Assembly (NCBI RefSeq): GCF_041624475.1
Contig: NZ_JBFJUX010000014.1
Location: 1 to 64,000 of the forward strand
Origin: Litorivivens sp041624475
GTDB lineage: Bacteria; Pseudomonadota; Gammaproteobacteria; Pseudomonadales; Spongiibacteraceae
DNA: 64,000 nucleotides
Direction: 5' to 3'
The position numbers were made by a program, and so were the translations under genes. Positions 1-8,251 of the stretch are shown here, piece after piece (the first letter of the stretch is position 1; each line of letters begins with the position of its first letter). Below the pieces are notes generated by a model that did not search any database, was not told the DNA's origin, and was given only the letters and a program-made list of their open reading frames with translations.

Positions 1-84
1 ACCTCCTCTGCTGAAAGCGTCTCAGCGGCTTCGCAATCGAGCGCCGATTTGGCCTCGTCTGCAAACGCCGACGTGCAGCAGTAG
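1..84 (+). CDS. 3' end of an unknown gene (partial, Ala/Ser-rich C-terminus)
   Basis: Frame 1 is open from the window edge and stops with TAG at 82-84, encoding the last 27 residues of a protein. The visible part is rich in alanine and serine and ends in NADVQQ. A convincing terminator follows about 20 bases later, so a real gene probably ends here. The product cannot be identified from this tail. Because a TpsB-like transporter follows, it could be a secreted partner, but nothing in the sequence proves this. Confidence 0.5.
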   Translation, partial: TSSAESVSAASQSSADLASSANADVQQ

Positions 85-104
85 GGCGGTAAACGGATAG
101 GTCC

Positions 105-141
105 TTAGCCCAGGTAGCGACTGCGTTGCCTGGGCTTTTTT
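105..141 (+). terminator. Rho-independent terminator
   Basis: The arms AGCCCAGG (107-114) and CCTGGGCT (129-136) form a perfect 8-bp stem with a 14-nt loop, followed by a run of T to 141. It sits just after the stop of the upstream partial gene and before the next gene. Confidence 0.85.
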
Positions 142-208
142 AACCACTAATTTCAAAGCGTCGGATATCAGGCGCTCTTGCTGCCAAAGAGCAGCAGTAG
201 GGGGAGTT

Positions 209-1876
209 ATGGCTATTGATATGCCACCGGAAATGCCTCCGGTCTTATTGACGCCAGTCATGGCAGAAAAGTTAATCAGTGCAGCGTCACCGCTATTCTT
301 TCGGATACGTATCGGCAATCAGCCGGTTGTAGTGGCGGAGTTGCCGCATCTTTCACGTGAAGAGGTCGTGCGACTGGCAGAAGCTGCAAGCTCGCCGAGC
401 CAGTTTATAGTCAATCTAGCCAAGGTTTATCGACTGAAGGGCAATCTTCTGGTGCAGGTGCTCTACACGAAACACCGCGGTGAGGTCCATGTTTACGCCG
501 TACAAACAACGCTGGGCGGTATTAAAGGTCACGAGCAGGTAAGTAAACATTTTAAAAAACTGATTGGTGATCAAGACCTGACGCTATCGGAGTTTGACCA
601 GGCGTGGGTCATGGCCGATCTCGCGGCGCGCCGGCGCGGCGTAAGCTACCGGGTCACCTATACCACCACCCCGGACGCTACTGAAACCATCCTGAATTTT
701 GAGCGACACAATATTGAGCGGGACGCGCACCAGTTTACGGTGGACCTGGGCAATCAGGGCAATCGCTTTGCAGGTCGGGAATTTGCGGGGCTGGGTTGGC
801 GCTACTGGTCTAAATGGAGCGATGAATTCACGCTGGATTATATTCAGGCCTTATCCGATAAAGCCTATGAAGAAGTGGACACAAGCTATCACGGTGTCGT
901 GGCTGGCTGGAACAGGCCAATTGGTTCAGGCCTTTATGGACTTGAAGTGATCCGCACTGAATATGAAAGCAGCCTGATGCAAGAGATTTTTACGTCTGCG
1001 CTGCCCGGTGAGCTCTGTGTGCTTCTCCCGGACACGCCAGCGTGTGCCGTGGGTGACACTGAACAGGAGACAGCGGGGCTCGATGCTGATACGACGGTGC
1101 TGTCGCTTAGCGGTGAGCACGTATTGGCGAGCGGCCCGGATCGGCGTTGGATTCTCAGTGAGAAGCTCAGTGCAGTTTCCGACCGCGTAGAGGACGTTGT
1201 GAGAGGGGAGGCCATTGTCGAGGAGCGCTACAACAAAGCTGCTCTCAACCTGAAGTATATGTACGGCGGATCTGGAAGGGAAGGTCATGTGGCGCTGGGG
1301 CTAACAGGAGGCTTTGGCGATGAAGCTAGTGGCAGCTTTCAGCAAAACAATAGTCAGCTGTCGCCGGAGCAACAAGCGGTATCACCGCAAAAGCGAACTC
1401 CGAAATTCTTTCAGACCGCCGTATCTCTACGTTTTAAATTCAACTTGGCGCCCTGGATAGGTCTCGATTTAAAGACTGATGGGCAAATGTCTAACGATCA
1501 ACAAGTGCCGCAGTTGGAGCATTTTGTGCTCGGAGGCATGGAGCGAATGAGTGCGTATCTCCCCGGTGTGTTGGTGGGCGATACGGGCTACCACGCGATT
1601 CTGTCTCTGGGTGGTAATGGCCGGCCGGACTCATTGTTTGATATCACTCCATCAGTCTTTATCGAGCATGGCAGCGTGCGGTACGAGGACGCGGGTGGCG
1701 ACGCCGGGAAGCCCCGATCTATTTCAGATGCGGGTGTGAGAATCACCGCGCGTATTGGTAAGGCGTCTAATCTCGAACTGATCGCGGCAAGGCCAATCGG
1801 CGATGGAGATATTCCCGAGGTCGATCTTGAGGCGGCAGAAGTGAACTTTTATGCGCGTCTAAAGTTTCGTTTTTGA
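209..1876 (+). CDS. ShlB/FhaC/HecB-family (TpsB-like) outer-membrane transporter
   Basis: A 555-residue protein that reads like a TpsB/Omp85-type transporter, which secretes a large exoprotein partner across the outer membrane. Roughly residues 60-165 look like periplasmic POTRA-type segments. From about residue 170 there are alternating amphipathic beta strands, ending in the typical outer-membrane terminus YARLKFRF with a final Phe. The ATG at 209 has a good GGGGAG ribosome-binding site. The N-terminus (MAIDMPPEMPPVLL) shows no signal peptide, and the frame upstream, though open back into the terminator, has no ATG or GTG. The gene may therefore be 5'-truncated or use an atypical export signal. 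No TpsA partner is visible. Family call is moderate; substrate unknown. Confidence 0.6.
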   Translation: MAIDMPPEMPPVLLTPVMAEKLISAASPLFFRIRIGNQPVVVAELPHLSREEVVRLAEAASSPSQFIVNLAKVYRLKGNLLVQVLYTKHRGEVHVYAVQTTLGGIKGHEQVSKHFKKLIGDQDLTLSEFDQAWVMADLAARRRGVSYRVTYTTTPDATETILNFERHNIERDAHQFTVDLGNQGNRFAGREFAGLGWRYWSKWSDEFTLDYIQALSDKAYEEVDTSYHGVVAGWNRPIGSGLYGLEVIRTEYESSLMQEIFTSALPGELCVLLPDTPACAVGDTEQETAGLDADTTVLSLSGEHVLASGPDRRWILSEKLSAVSDRVEDVVRGEAIVEERYNKAALNLKYMYGGSGREGHVALGLTGGFGDEASGSFQQNNSQLSPEQQAVSPQKRTPKFFQTAVSLRFKFNLAPWIGLDLKTDGQMSNDQQVPQLEHFVLGGMERMSAYLPGVLVGDTGYHAILSLGGNGRPDSLFDITPSVFIEHGSVRYEDAGGDAGKPRSISDAGVRITARIGKASNLELIAARPIGDGDIPEVDLEAAEVNFYARLKFRF

Positions 1877-2015
1877 CAAGCTGGTGCAGTGCCTGAGCGC
1901 AATGAGCAGTTGGAATGTTTTGCAGCTGTATGAACTTTCAGCGACGCACGTTGAGCGATCAGGTCGGTCATCTGAGCTATACCAAACAGGAGGGTCGCTG
2001 TAAGCGACATGGAAA

Positions 2016-2771
2016 ATGCAGACTACTAGCGGATTAAGATTTAATGTTGAAGTTAAGCCCCCGTTGGAAAGCAGAAAAACGGATTGTTCTTCCTGTGCCC
2101 ATGTGCAGAGTTGCCTGCCACGTTCGCTGGTTGGCAGCGACCTGTTGTCGGTATTTGAAGACGTTGTTGAATCCAGTCAGATTATTGAGCGGGGCCAGCC
2201 ACTATTTGAAATGGGCGACACCTTTTCTCAGTTGCATATTATCAAGTCGGGGACATTCAAGGCTGTCTCGGTTGGCACGACGTCCGTTATTATGGGCTTT
2301 CACTTCCCCACGAATGTTGTCGGTATTGATTCGATTTCCACTGGATATCATACCCACAGCCTAATTGCTCTTGAGCGGGCAGTAGTCTGTAATCTCAACT
2401 ATCTTAAATTGCTGGAACAATTTCGACGGTTTCCACAAGTCGAAGTAAGCTTCATTAACGCAATGAGCGCCCAGTTCGATGAGAGCATGTCGCTCTTTAT
2501 GGTTATCCGGTGTGGCACCGTATTGCAGCGGGTGGCAACGTTTCTACTTTATGTTACCGAGCAGTACGGCCGCCTCAATCTGGCGTCAACCGATATTGTG
2601 CTGCCCATGGGCAGGACAGATATCAGCAATTTTATTGGCGTATCCGCCGAGTCTCTGAGCCGAAACCTCACCCACCTGTCTGGGGCTGGGATTCTGCGGG
2701 TCTTTAACCGACGGATTACCCTGATTGATCGCGAGGCGCTGGCCGGAATTGCGCTCGGCTATAGTTCGTGA
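2016..2771 (+). CDS. fnr: Fnr/Anr-type oxygen-sensing Crp-family regulator
   Basis: A 251-residue Crp/Fnr-family transcription factor. The N-terminal cluster C-x2-C-x5-C (Cys24, Cys27, Cys33) plus Cys125 matches the four ligands of the oxygen-labile [4Fe-4S] cluster of FNR. The cyclic-nucleotide-like beta barrel spans about residues 45-155. The C-terminal helix-turn-helix has the E-x2-S-R recognition signature (AESLSR) that reads TTGAT half sites. It is expected to switch genes between aerobic and micro-aerobic growth. The start at 2016 gives the normal family length, but its Shine-Dalgarno is poor; a 6-codon leader ORF starting at 2009 overlaps it (see findings). It is monocistronic here. 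Confidence 0.9.
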   Translation: MQTTSGLRFNVEVKPPLESRKTDCSSCAHVQSCLPRSLVGSDLLSVFEDVVESSQIIERGQPLFEMGDTFSQLHIIKSGTFKAVSVGTTSVIMGFHFPTNVVGIDSISTGYHTHSLIALERAVVCNLNYLKLLEQFRRFPQVEVSFINAMSAQFDESMSLFMVIRCGTVLQRVATFLLYVTEQYGRLNLASTDIVLPMGRTDISNFIGVSAESLSRNLTHLSGAGILRVFNRRITLIDREALAGIALGYSS

Positions 2772-2964
2772 TGGCAATGTTGTGAGCAACTCGCTCATTA
2801 ACTGAGCGCTAGGGTATGTAAGCGAAGGTATGTTGTCCACCAGGAGGGCAGCCTTCGATGCGATCCAACGTGCGGCCGTCAAGCAGCAAGCGTAAAGCTG
2901 CGAGTGTAACAATTTGCAAGACGATTGATTACAATCGCCGCTCATTTCCCGTAGCCTTGTTAGT

Positions 2965-4392
2965 ATGAGTCAGACACCTAAAGATATTGAATCGAGCGCC
3001 GATTCAAAAGCCGCTGCAGGATCAGAAAAACCTCTTAAACGCCTGAAAACCGGCACCCTGGCGAGGCGTTGGCAGTTGTCGCGCGCGAGTATGCAGTACG
3101 GGCGCCGCGCGATGGGCAGCGCACTGCGCTCTCGCCTGGGCGGTAGTGATAAGCGTCAGCAGGAAGATCGGCAGGCGAACATAGACGCCTTTGTTCACGA
3201 GCTGGGCAAGCTCAAGGGCAGTATCGTCAAGATCGGTCAGATCATGGCGACCTACGGCGACTACCTGATGCCGCCGGAGGTAGTCACTGCTCTGCATCGA
3301 CTGGAAGACAATACGCCGCCCATGCACTGGTCCGCCATTCACAAACAGTTGCAGAAGGAATTGGGCGACGAGCGGCTGGCCGAGCTTGAGATTGAACCTG
3401 CCGCCGTGGCCGCGGCATCGCTGGGCCAGGTGCATCGTGCGCGTATCGCCAGCACCGGTGAATCGGTTTGCCTGAAAATTCAGTACCCCGGTGTCGATAA
3501 AACCATCGATGCGGATTTCAACGATCTGATTCGCCTGTTCAAGGTGTCGCGTATTCTGGAATCCACCCGAAGTGTGGATGACTGGTTCAGCGATATCCGC
3601 AATTTGTTGCATCGCGAAGTGGATTACACAAACGAGAGGGCTGAGCTTGAGTTTGCCCGCGACCATTTGCAGGACGATGCGCGCTTTGTTGTGCCCCAGG
3701 TTTACCCGGCGTTTTGTACCCAGCGCGTGCTGTGCATGTCCTGGGAAGAGGGGGTGTCAATCAATCATCCGGAGGTTGCGGCCCTGCCACAGGCCACCCG
3801 CAATGAGTTGGGAGAGGGCATTCTCGATCTGTTTCTGACCGAACTGTATGACTGGCAACGGATGCAGACCGACCCGAATTTTGGTAATTACCGGGTGCGG
3901 GTGGCCGGTGATCGGGCGCGCCTGGTGCTGCTCGACTTTGGCGCCATTCGCCCTTTGCCTGATGAGTTTTCAGCCGATTTTCAACGCATGATTCGGGCCG
4001 CTTACTTCAGCGATAAAGCGGATTTTCTCGATGCCTCAATCAAGCTGGGCTTTATGAAGTCGCACTACCCCGAGGAGGTGTTAGAGAATTTTGCCGAGAT
4101 CGGCATGGATATCCTTGAGCCCCTCAGGCCCAAGTCTGCCGATATTCCCGATAGCGCTTTGAGCGACGGTCGCTACGACTGGTATCAGAGTCAGCTGCCA
4201 AAGCGTATTGCCAAACGGGCGCTGGCCGCTTCTATCAGCAAATACTTTGCACTGCCGCCAAAAGAGTTTCTGTATGTGATGCGAAAACTCATGGGTGTGT
4301 ACGCGCTGGTTTCTGCCCTGCGCGGACAGTTTTTTGCGGACCACCTCCTCGCCCCTCGACTGTCCGGTGACAGCCAGGCGGAGCGTTCATAA
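2965..4392 (+). CDS. ABC1/AarF/UbiB-family atypical kinase
   Basis: A 475-residue member of the ABC1 (AarF/UbiB/ADCK) atypical kinase family, whose members support ubiquinone or other lipid metabolism. Visible marks are the KxGQ motif (VKIGQIMA, about residue 90), the alanine-rich loop AAASLGQVHRA (about residue 150), the ion-pair lysine in CLKIQYPG, and the metal-binding LLDFG (about residue 325). It lacks the two C-terminal membrane helices of canonical UbiB, so it is closer to the AarF-like proteins found beside lipid genes. A lipid-metabolism operon begins 73 bp downstream. Its substrate is unknown. Confidence 0.85.
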   Translation: MSQTPKDIESSADSKAAAGSEKPLKRLKTGTLARRWQLSRASMQYGRRAMGSALRSRLGGSDKRQQEDRQANIDAFVHELGKLKGSIVKIGQIMATYGDYLMPPEVVTALHRLEDNTPPMHWSAIHKQLQKELGDERLAELEIEPAAVAAASLGQVHRARIASTGESVCLKIQYPGVDKTIDADFNDLIRLFKVSRILESTRSVDDWFSDIRNLLHREVDYTNERAELEFARDHLQDDARFVVPQVYPAFCTQRVLCMSWEEGVSINHPEVAALPQATRNELGEGILDLFLTELYDWQRMQTDPNFGNYRVRVAGDRARLVLLDFGAIRPLPDEFSADFQRMIRAAYFSDKADFLDASIKLGFMKSHYPEEVLENFAEIGMDILEPLRPKSADIPDSALSDGRYDWYQSQLPKRIAKRALAASISKYFALPPKEFLYVMRKLMGVYALVSALRGQFFADHLLAPRLSGDSQAERS

Positions 4393-4427
4393 GCCAGGGC
4401 TCAAAGACGGTCGTAGTCGTGCTAGAG

Positions 4428-4444
4428 TGTGTTCAAATAACACA
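4428..4444. promoter_or_regulatory. Inverted repeat ahead of the lipid operon
   Basis: The sequence TGTGTT-caaat-AACACA is a perfect 6-bp inverted repeat with a 5-nt AT-rich spacer, 22 bp before the GTG start of the first hydrolase gene. Position and symmetry fit an operator for a dimeric regulator. No regulator gene for it is apparent nearby. Confidence 0.35.
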
Positions 4445-4465
4445 TAAGCTAGCGCGAGGTAGGCA

Positions 4466-5641
4466 GTGGCAGTCAAGGAAATGCAGAACTGGTGGGATCA
4501 GCTGCAGGCTGAGGCAGACCGGCAGTCAGATCAAACGGAAATCAACGGCCAGCGCCTGATGAGTATTGCCGCAACGGCGGCGTTGGATCGGGTAGCGCGC
4601 ACCGGCCTGGGGGCAATGGTCTGCTCCGCGCTGGCGCCGATGCTGCTGGGCCGGGGTAAACTGGAGCGAGAAGCAGAAAAGCTGCGTTTTTACGCCCGCT
4701 TTGCCGATGACGCCAATCTCGATGAAACCTTTATAGCGCCCCCTCCGGTGTCGGTGGTTGAGGAGGCGCCGTCTCCGCTTTCCCTGCACCGCCGCTTTGC
4801 GCCGAAAGGCGTCAACTGTCGTTACCTCAGTTTCAGCTCGCCGTTTACTCCGCTTAATCCCGCGCTGACTGATGACTATCTGGCCAATGAGCGCAATCGA
4901 ACGGCGCGGGCCCTGCATTTCTATCACGACAAACCGCGCGCAACGCTGCTCTATATACACGGTCAGTCGCTCGACAACTACCGTATCAACAGCGCCTGGT
5001 TTTCACTGGCCGAGATCTACGACCAGGGCTACGACGTGTTGATGATGACGCTGCCGCACCACGGTCAGCGCGCGGAGTCCTCGCACCCGATCAGTGGAAT
5101 TGGCTTTTACACCAATGGGCTGGCGGGCACCAACGAAGCCATGCTGCAGTCCATCTCAGACGCGCGGGTGTGGTTGAACTACCTGTTTGATCGAGGCGCG
5201 CCGCAAGTGGGTGTGTCTGGGGTTTCACTGGGTGGCTACCTGTCGGCCTTGCTTGCCTGTGTCGACGATCGCCTATCCTTTGCCATCCCCAACTCGCCGG
5301 TGGTGGCGCCGGTGGATATGGCGCTGCAATGGCAGCCGGTAGCGCCGGTTTCCAAGCTGATGTTTGCGATGAGTGATTTGACCATGGCGGAATTGCGTCA
5401 TTGTATGGCCCTGCACAGTCCGCTCACCTATCAGCCGCGCATTGCCAACGACCGACTGTTTATCATCAGCGGCGCCGGTGACCGCTTTACCTCGCCGCGT
5501 TTTGTGCGACTACTCCACGAGCACTGGCAAGGCAGCCGGATTCACTGGTTTCCGGGGAATCATCTGCTGCATCTGGAGCAGGGGCATTACCTGCAGGATA
5601 TGCACAATTTTATTGACCGCAGTTTCGGGATGGAACCATGA
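4466..5641 (+). CDS. Alpha/beta hydrolase (ABHD18-like)
   Basis: A 391-residue soluble alpha/beta hydrolase. The nucleophile elbow is G-V-S-L-G-G (about residue 255), the likely acid is in SGAGDRF (about residue 335) and the likely base in PGNHLLHL (about residue 370). It resembles the ABHD18-like group, of unknown substrate. The gene starts with GTG at 4466, preceded by a GAGGTAGG ribosome-binding site. Its stop overlaps the next start by 4 bp (ATGA), so it is the first gene of a tightly coupled operon with a WS/DGAT-like and a PHA-synthase-like protein. A role in ester or thioester hydrolysis in storage-lipid turnover is inferred from context only. Confidence 0.75.
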   Translation: MAVKEMQNWWDQLQAEADRQSDQTEINGQRLMSIAATAALDRVARTGLGAMVCSALAPMLLGRGKLEREAEKLRFYARFADDANLDETFIAPPPVSVVEEAPSPLSLHRRFAPKGVNCRYLSFSSPFTPLNPALTDDYLANERNRTARALHFYHDKPRATLLYIHGQSLDNYRINSAWFSLAEIYDQGYDVLMMTLPHHGQRAESSHPISGIGFYTNGLAGTNEAMLQSISDARVWLNYLFDRGAPQVGVSGVSLGGYLSALLACVDDRLSFAIPNSPVVAPVDMALQWQPVAPVSKLMFAMSDLTMAELRHCMALHSPLTYQPRIANDRLFIISGAGDRFTSPRFVRLLHEHWQGSRIHWFPGNHLLHLEQGHYLQDMHNFIDRSFGMEP

Positions 5642-6990
5642 GTCAGGGCGGCGTATCTGCAATCGTAAACACTCTGCTGTCGCTGGAGACAGACGACACG
5701 CCGATGCATATCGGTATGCTTTTTCGGTTTGTACTGCCTGAGGGCAAAGACCGGCATTATGTGGCGGAGCTGGCGGCAGCTTTTCGTCAGCAGACTAACC
5801 TGATTGCCCCGTGGCATTGGCGCCTGAAAGGGCGCTCTGGCCTTAAACCTCAGTGGCAGGAATGTCAGCAGGTGGATCTCGACCATCACTTTCGCCAGCT
5901 GGGCTTGCCAGCGCCGGGCGGCGAGCGCGAATTGGGTGTGCTGGTGTCGCGCCTGCACAGTCAATTGCTCGATCCGCGCCGCCCGCCTTGGGAGTGCTAT
6001 GTGATTGAAGGCCTGGAAGAGGGTCGGTTTGCCCTGTATTTCAAGGTGCACCGTGCATTGGTGGATGTGGCCGGTGGCGCCGAAGTGCTCTATGCCTTTC
6101 TGGCGACTAAGGCTTCAGATGACAAAATCACCGCGCCCTGGTGCTGTGCCATCGACAGCGATTTAAGCCCAAAAACCGGACAGGCCTGGCCCCGCACCCT
6201 GACAGCTGCCGGCAATCTCGGCCGGGCCGTCAGCCGCCTGGTCGGGGCAGGCCTGCGTCGCCAGAGCGAACTGGCGGTGCCCTATAAGGCCCCCCGTACC
6301 GCCTTGAACGGGCCAGTCAATCGCCAGCGTCGTTTTGCCACCCAGCACTATACGGCGAGTCGCTTAAAAGCTGTTGGTGAGGCGTTGGGTGAAGCCGATA
6401 CCACGGTGATTCTGCTCTACCTCTGTGGCAGTGCCCTGCGTCGTTTTCTGAAGGAATACAACGCCCTGCCCGAAGAGCCCTTGATTGCGGCGGTGCCACA
6501 GAGCCGGATGCATCTCGCGGATTTCAGCCTGGCTTTTGTGGCTATTGGCAGTGACGAGGCCAATCCGCTGGCCCGTTTTGAGGCGGTGCAGCGCTCCTAT
6601 GCAGCGGCGATGAAGCATTTGGAGGCGGTCGCGCCGGAGTTGCGAATGGCCTACAGTCTTGCCGCCAGCGCGCCCTTTATTGCCGGCCAAGTCAGCGGCG
6701 CCCAACCCTGGATGCCGGCCATGTTCAACTTGAGTTTCGTTAATTTGCCGGGCCCCGGTAGCGAGCGTTATCTGGGCGGTGCGAGGCTGGAGTCACTGCA
6801 CAATCTGTCGCTGTTGATGCCCGGCTCGGCGCTGGCAATCAGTTGTGTGCCCTGCGGCAAGGGCGTGAATATCGGCCTCACCGGTGCCCGCGATACGCTG
6901 CCCCATCTGCAGCGCATTGCGGTGTATATGGGGCAGGCACTGGAATCGCTGGAATCTCAGTTGGAAAGCAGCAGTAAGGAGGCGTCGTGA
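5638..6990 (+). CDS. WS/DGAT-family acyltransferase with degenerate active site
   Basis: A 450-residue protein of the wax ester synthase/diacylglycerol acyltransferase family, which normally joins acyl-CoA to an alcohol or diacylglycerol. The fold is recognisable from TPMHIG near the N-terminus, the SRLHSQLLDPRRPPWE segment (104-119) and the C-terminal FNLSFVNLPGP. The catalytic HHxxxDG motif is changed to HRALVDV (residues 138-144): the second, catalytic histidine is Arg139 and the glycine is Val144. Activity by the standard mechanism is doubtful. It overlaps both neighbours by 4 bp, so it is co-translated with the hydrolase and the PHA-synthase-like protein. It may be a non-catalytic granule or partner protein, or may use another chemistry. 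Confidence 0.8.
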   Translation: MSQGGVSAIVNTLLSLETDDTPMHIGMLFRFVLPEGKDRHYVAELAAAFRQQTNLIAPWHWRLKGRSGLKPQWQECQQVDLDHHFRQLGLPAPGGERELGVLVSRLHSQLLDPRRPPWECYVIEGLEEGRFALYFKVHRALVDVAGGAEVLYAFLATKASDDKITAPWCCAIDSDLSPKTGQAWPRTLTAAGNLGRAVSRLVGAGLRRQSELAVPYKAPRTALNGPVNRQRRFATQHYTASRLKAVGEALGEADTTVILLYLCGSALRRFLKEYNALPEEPLIAAVPQSRMHLADFSLAFVAIGSDEANPLARFEAVQRSYAAAMKHLEAVAPELRMAYSLAASAPFIAGQVSGAQPWMPAMFNLSFVNLPGPGSERYLGGARLESLHNLSLLMPGSALAISCVPCGKGVNIGLTGARDTLPHLQRIAVYMGQALESLESQLESSSKEAS

Positions 6991-8249
6991 ACCCGCTGGC
7001 AAAACGTTTGCTCGATCAGGGGCTGGCCGCCAATCAGCGTCTGGCTCAGGCCGCCGGGAATGGTTTTGACTGGATGTTTCGGCGCAACAACCTGGTAAAG
7101 TCCGGGCATACCTGGTTTGAGCTGGTCTATGACGGCGACCCGATGGCGGTGCGTTACTACGAGCTGCCGGGCGAGGATGAAATCGAGCTCAACAACGGTG
7201 ACAGCCTGCCCATCGAGCGAGAGCAGCACCGGCGCCCGCTGGTACTGGTGCCGCCGCTGGGCGTGACCACCGAAACCTTTGATCTTCTGCCTCAGCGCAG
7301 TCTGGTCAAATATATGGCCGCCCGTGGTTTCAAAACCTATCTCATTGATTGGGGCAAGCCGAAGAAGCAGCACGCGCATCTGGGTATGCAGGACTATGCG
7401 GACGTGATGATGAGTCAGGCTCTGGCCGAAGTGCGGCGCCATTCCGGCAGTGAAGAGGTCTCGCTGATGGGCTGGTGCATGGGTGGTCTGATCAGCCTGC
7501 TGTATATGGGCATCACCGAAGACCCAAAGGTCAAAAACCTGATCACCGTTGCCAGCCCCATTGATCTGCGCGGCGGCGGACTGGCTACCGGTGTGGCGCA
7601 GGCTTTAAATGTGCCCGCGCAACTGATTCGCCGCTACACCGATTTTCGCCTGCACCTGCTCGATCCCTCTGCCCTGTCGGCGCCGCCCTGGCTGACGACG
7701 CTGGCCTTCAAGCTGACCGACCCGCTCAGCAGTGTGACCACCTATTGGGATCTGGTCACCCGCCTGTGGGACCGTGAATTTGTCGAGTCCTATTCCACCA
7801 CCTCCGACTATTTGAACAATATGCTGCTCTATCCGGGCGGGGTAGTGCAGGACATGGCGGTCAAAGTGGCGGTGGATAACAAATTGGCCAGCGGTGAAAT
7901 TGATATCGGCGACAAGCTGGCGCGGCTCAATCGCATCCAGTGCTCCATGCTGGTATTTGCCGGCGAAACCGACTCGCTGGTGCCGCCGTCAATTGCCGAA
8001 CGCATTATGGATATTGTCACCAGCAACGATAAAGCTTTTTACGTGGTGCCCGGTGGTCATATGGGGGTGATACTCGGCAGTCGCGCCCAGGAGGCGGTGT
8101 GGTCTGAGGCGGCTGATTGGCTGATTCAGCGCGATAAATCGCGGCCCCGGAAAAAAACCGCTGCCCAGCGTAGCGACAAGGGCAAAAAGGTCGCTCCGCC
8201 CAAAAAACAGCGGGCCCGCAAGGTCAAAAACATTCAGAAAAGCGAATAA
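6987..8249 (+). CDS. PHA synthase-like (PhaC-type) protein with lysine-rich tail
   Basis: A 420-residue alpha/beta protein with hallmarks of polyhydroxyalkanoate synthase: the Cys-type lipase box GWCMGG (Cys164) and the matching acid and base in GETDS (Asp329) and GGHMG (His358). Its length without the tail, about 380 residues, is near the short class III/IV PhaC size rather than the roughly 560-residue class I/II enzymes. No PhaE or PhaR partner is visible. The last 39 residues form a basic tail rich in Lys, Arg and Ala, like the DNA-binding tails of PhaF-type phasins. The GTG start at 6987 overlaps the upstream stop (GTGA). The polymerised substrate is unknown; the enzyme could instead be a PhaC-like acyltransferase. 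Confidence 0.75.
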   Translation: MNPLAKRLLDQGLAANQRLAQAAGNGFDWMFRRNNLVKSGHTWFELVYDGDPMAVRYYELPGEDEIELNNGDSLPIEREQHRRPLVLVPPLGVTTETFDLLPQRSLVKYMAARGFKTYLIDWGKPKKQHAHLGMQDYADVMMSQALAEVRRHSGSEEVSLMGWCMGGLISLLYMGITEDPKVKNLITVASPIDLRGGGLATGVAQALNVPAQLIRRYTDFRLHLLDPSALSAPPWLTTLAFKLTDPLSSVTTYWDLVTRLWDREFVESYSTTSDYLNNMLLYPGGVVQDMAVKVAVDNKLASGEIDIGDKLARLNRIQCSMLVFAGETDSLVPPSIAERIMDIVTSNDKAFYVVPGGHMGVILGSRAQEAVWSEAADWLIQRDKSRPRKKTAAQRSDKGKKVAPPKKQRARKVKNIQKSE

Positions 8250-8251
8250 GC

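Noticed and set aside
2922..2937. CGATTG-atta-CAATCG repeat as an FNR box
   Set aside because: It is symmetric but does not match TTGAT-N4-ATCAA; probably incidental.
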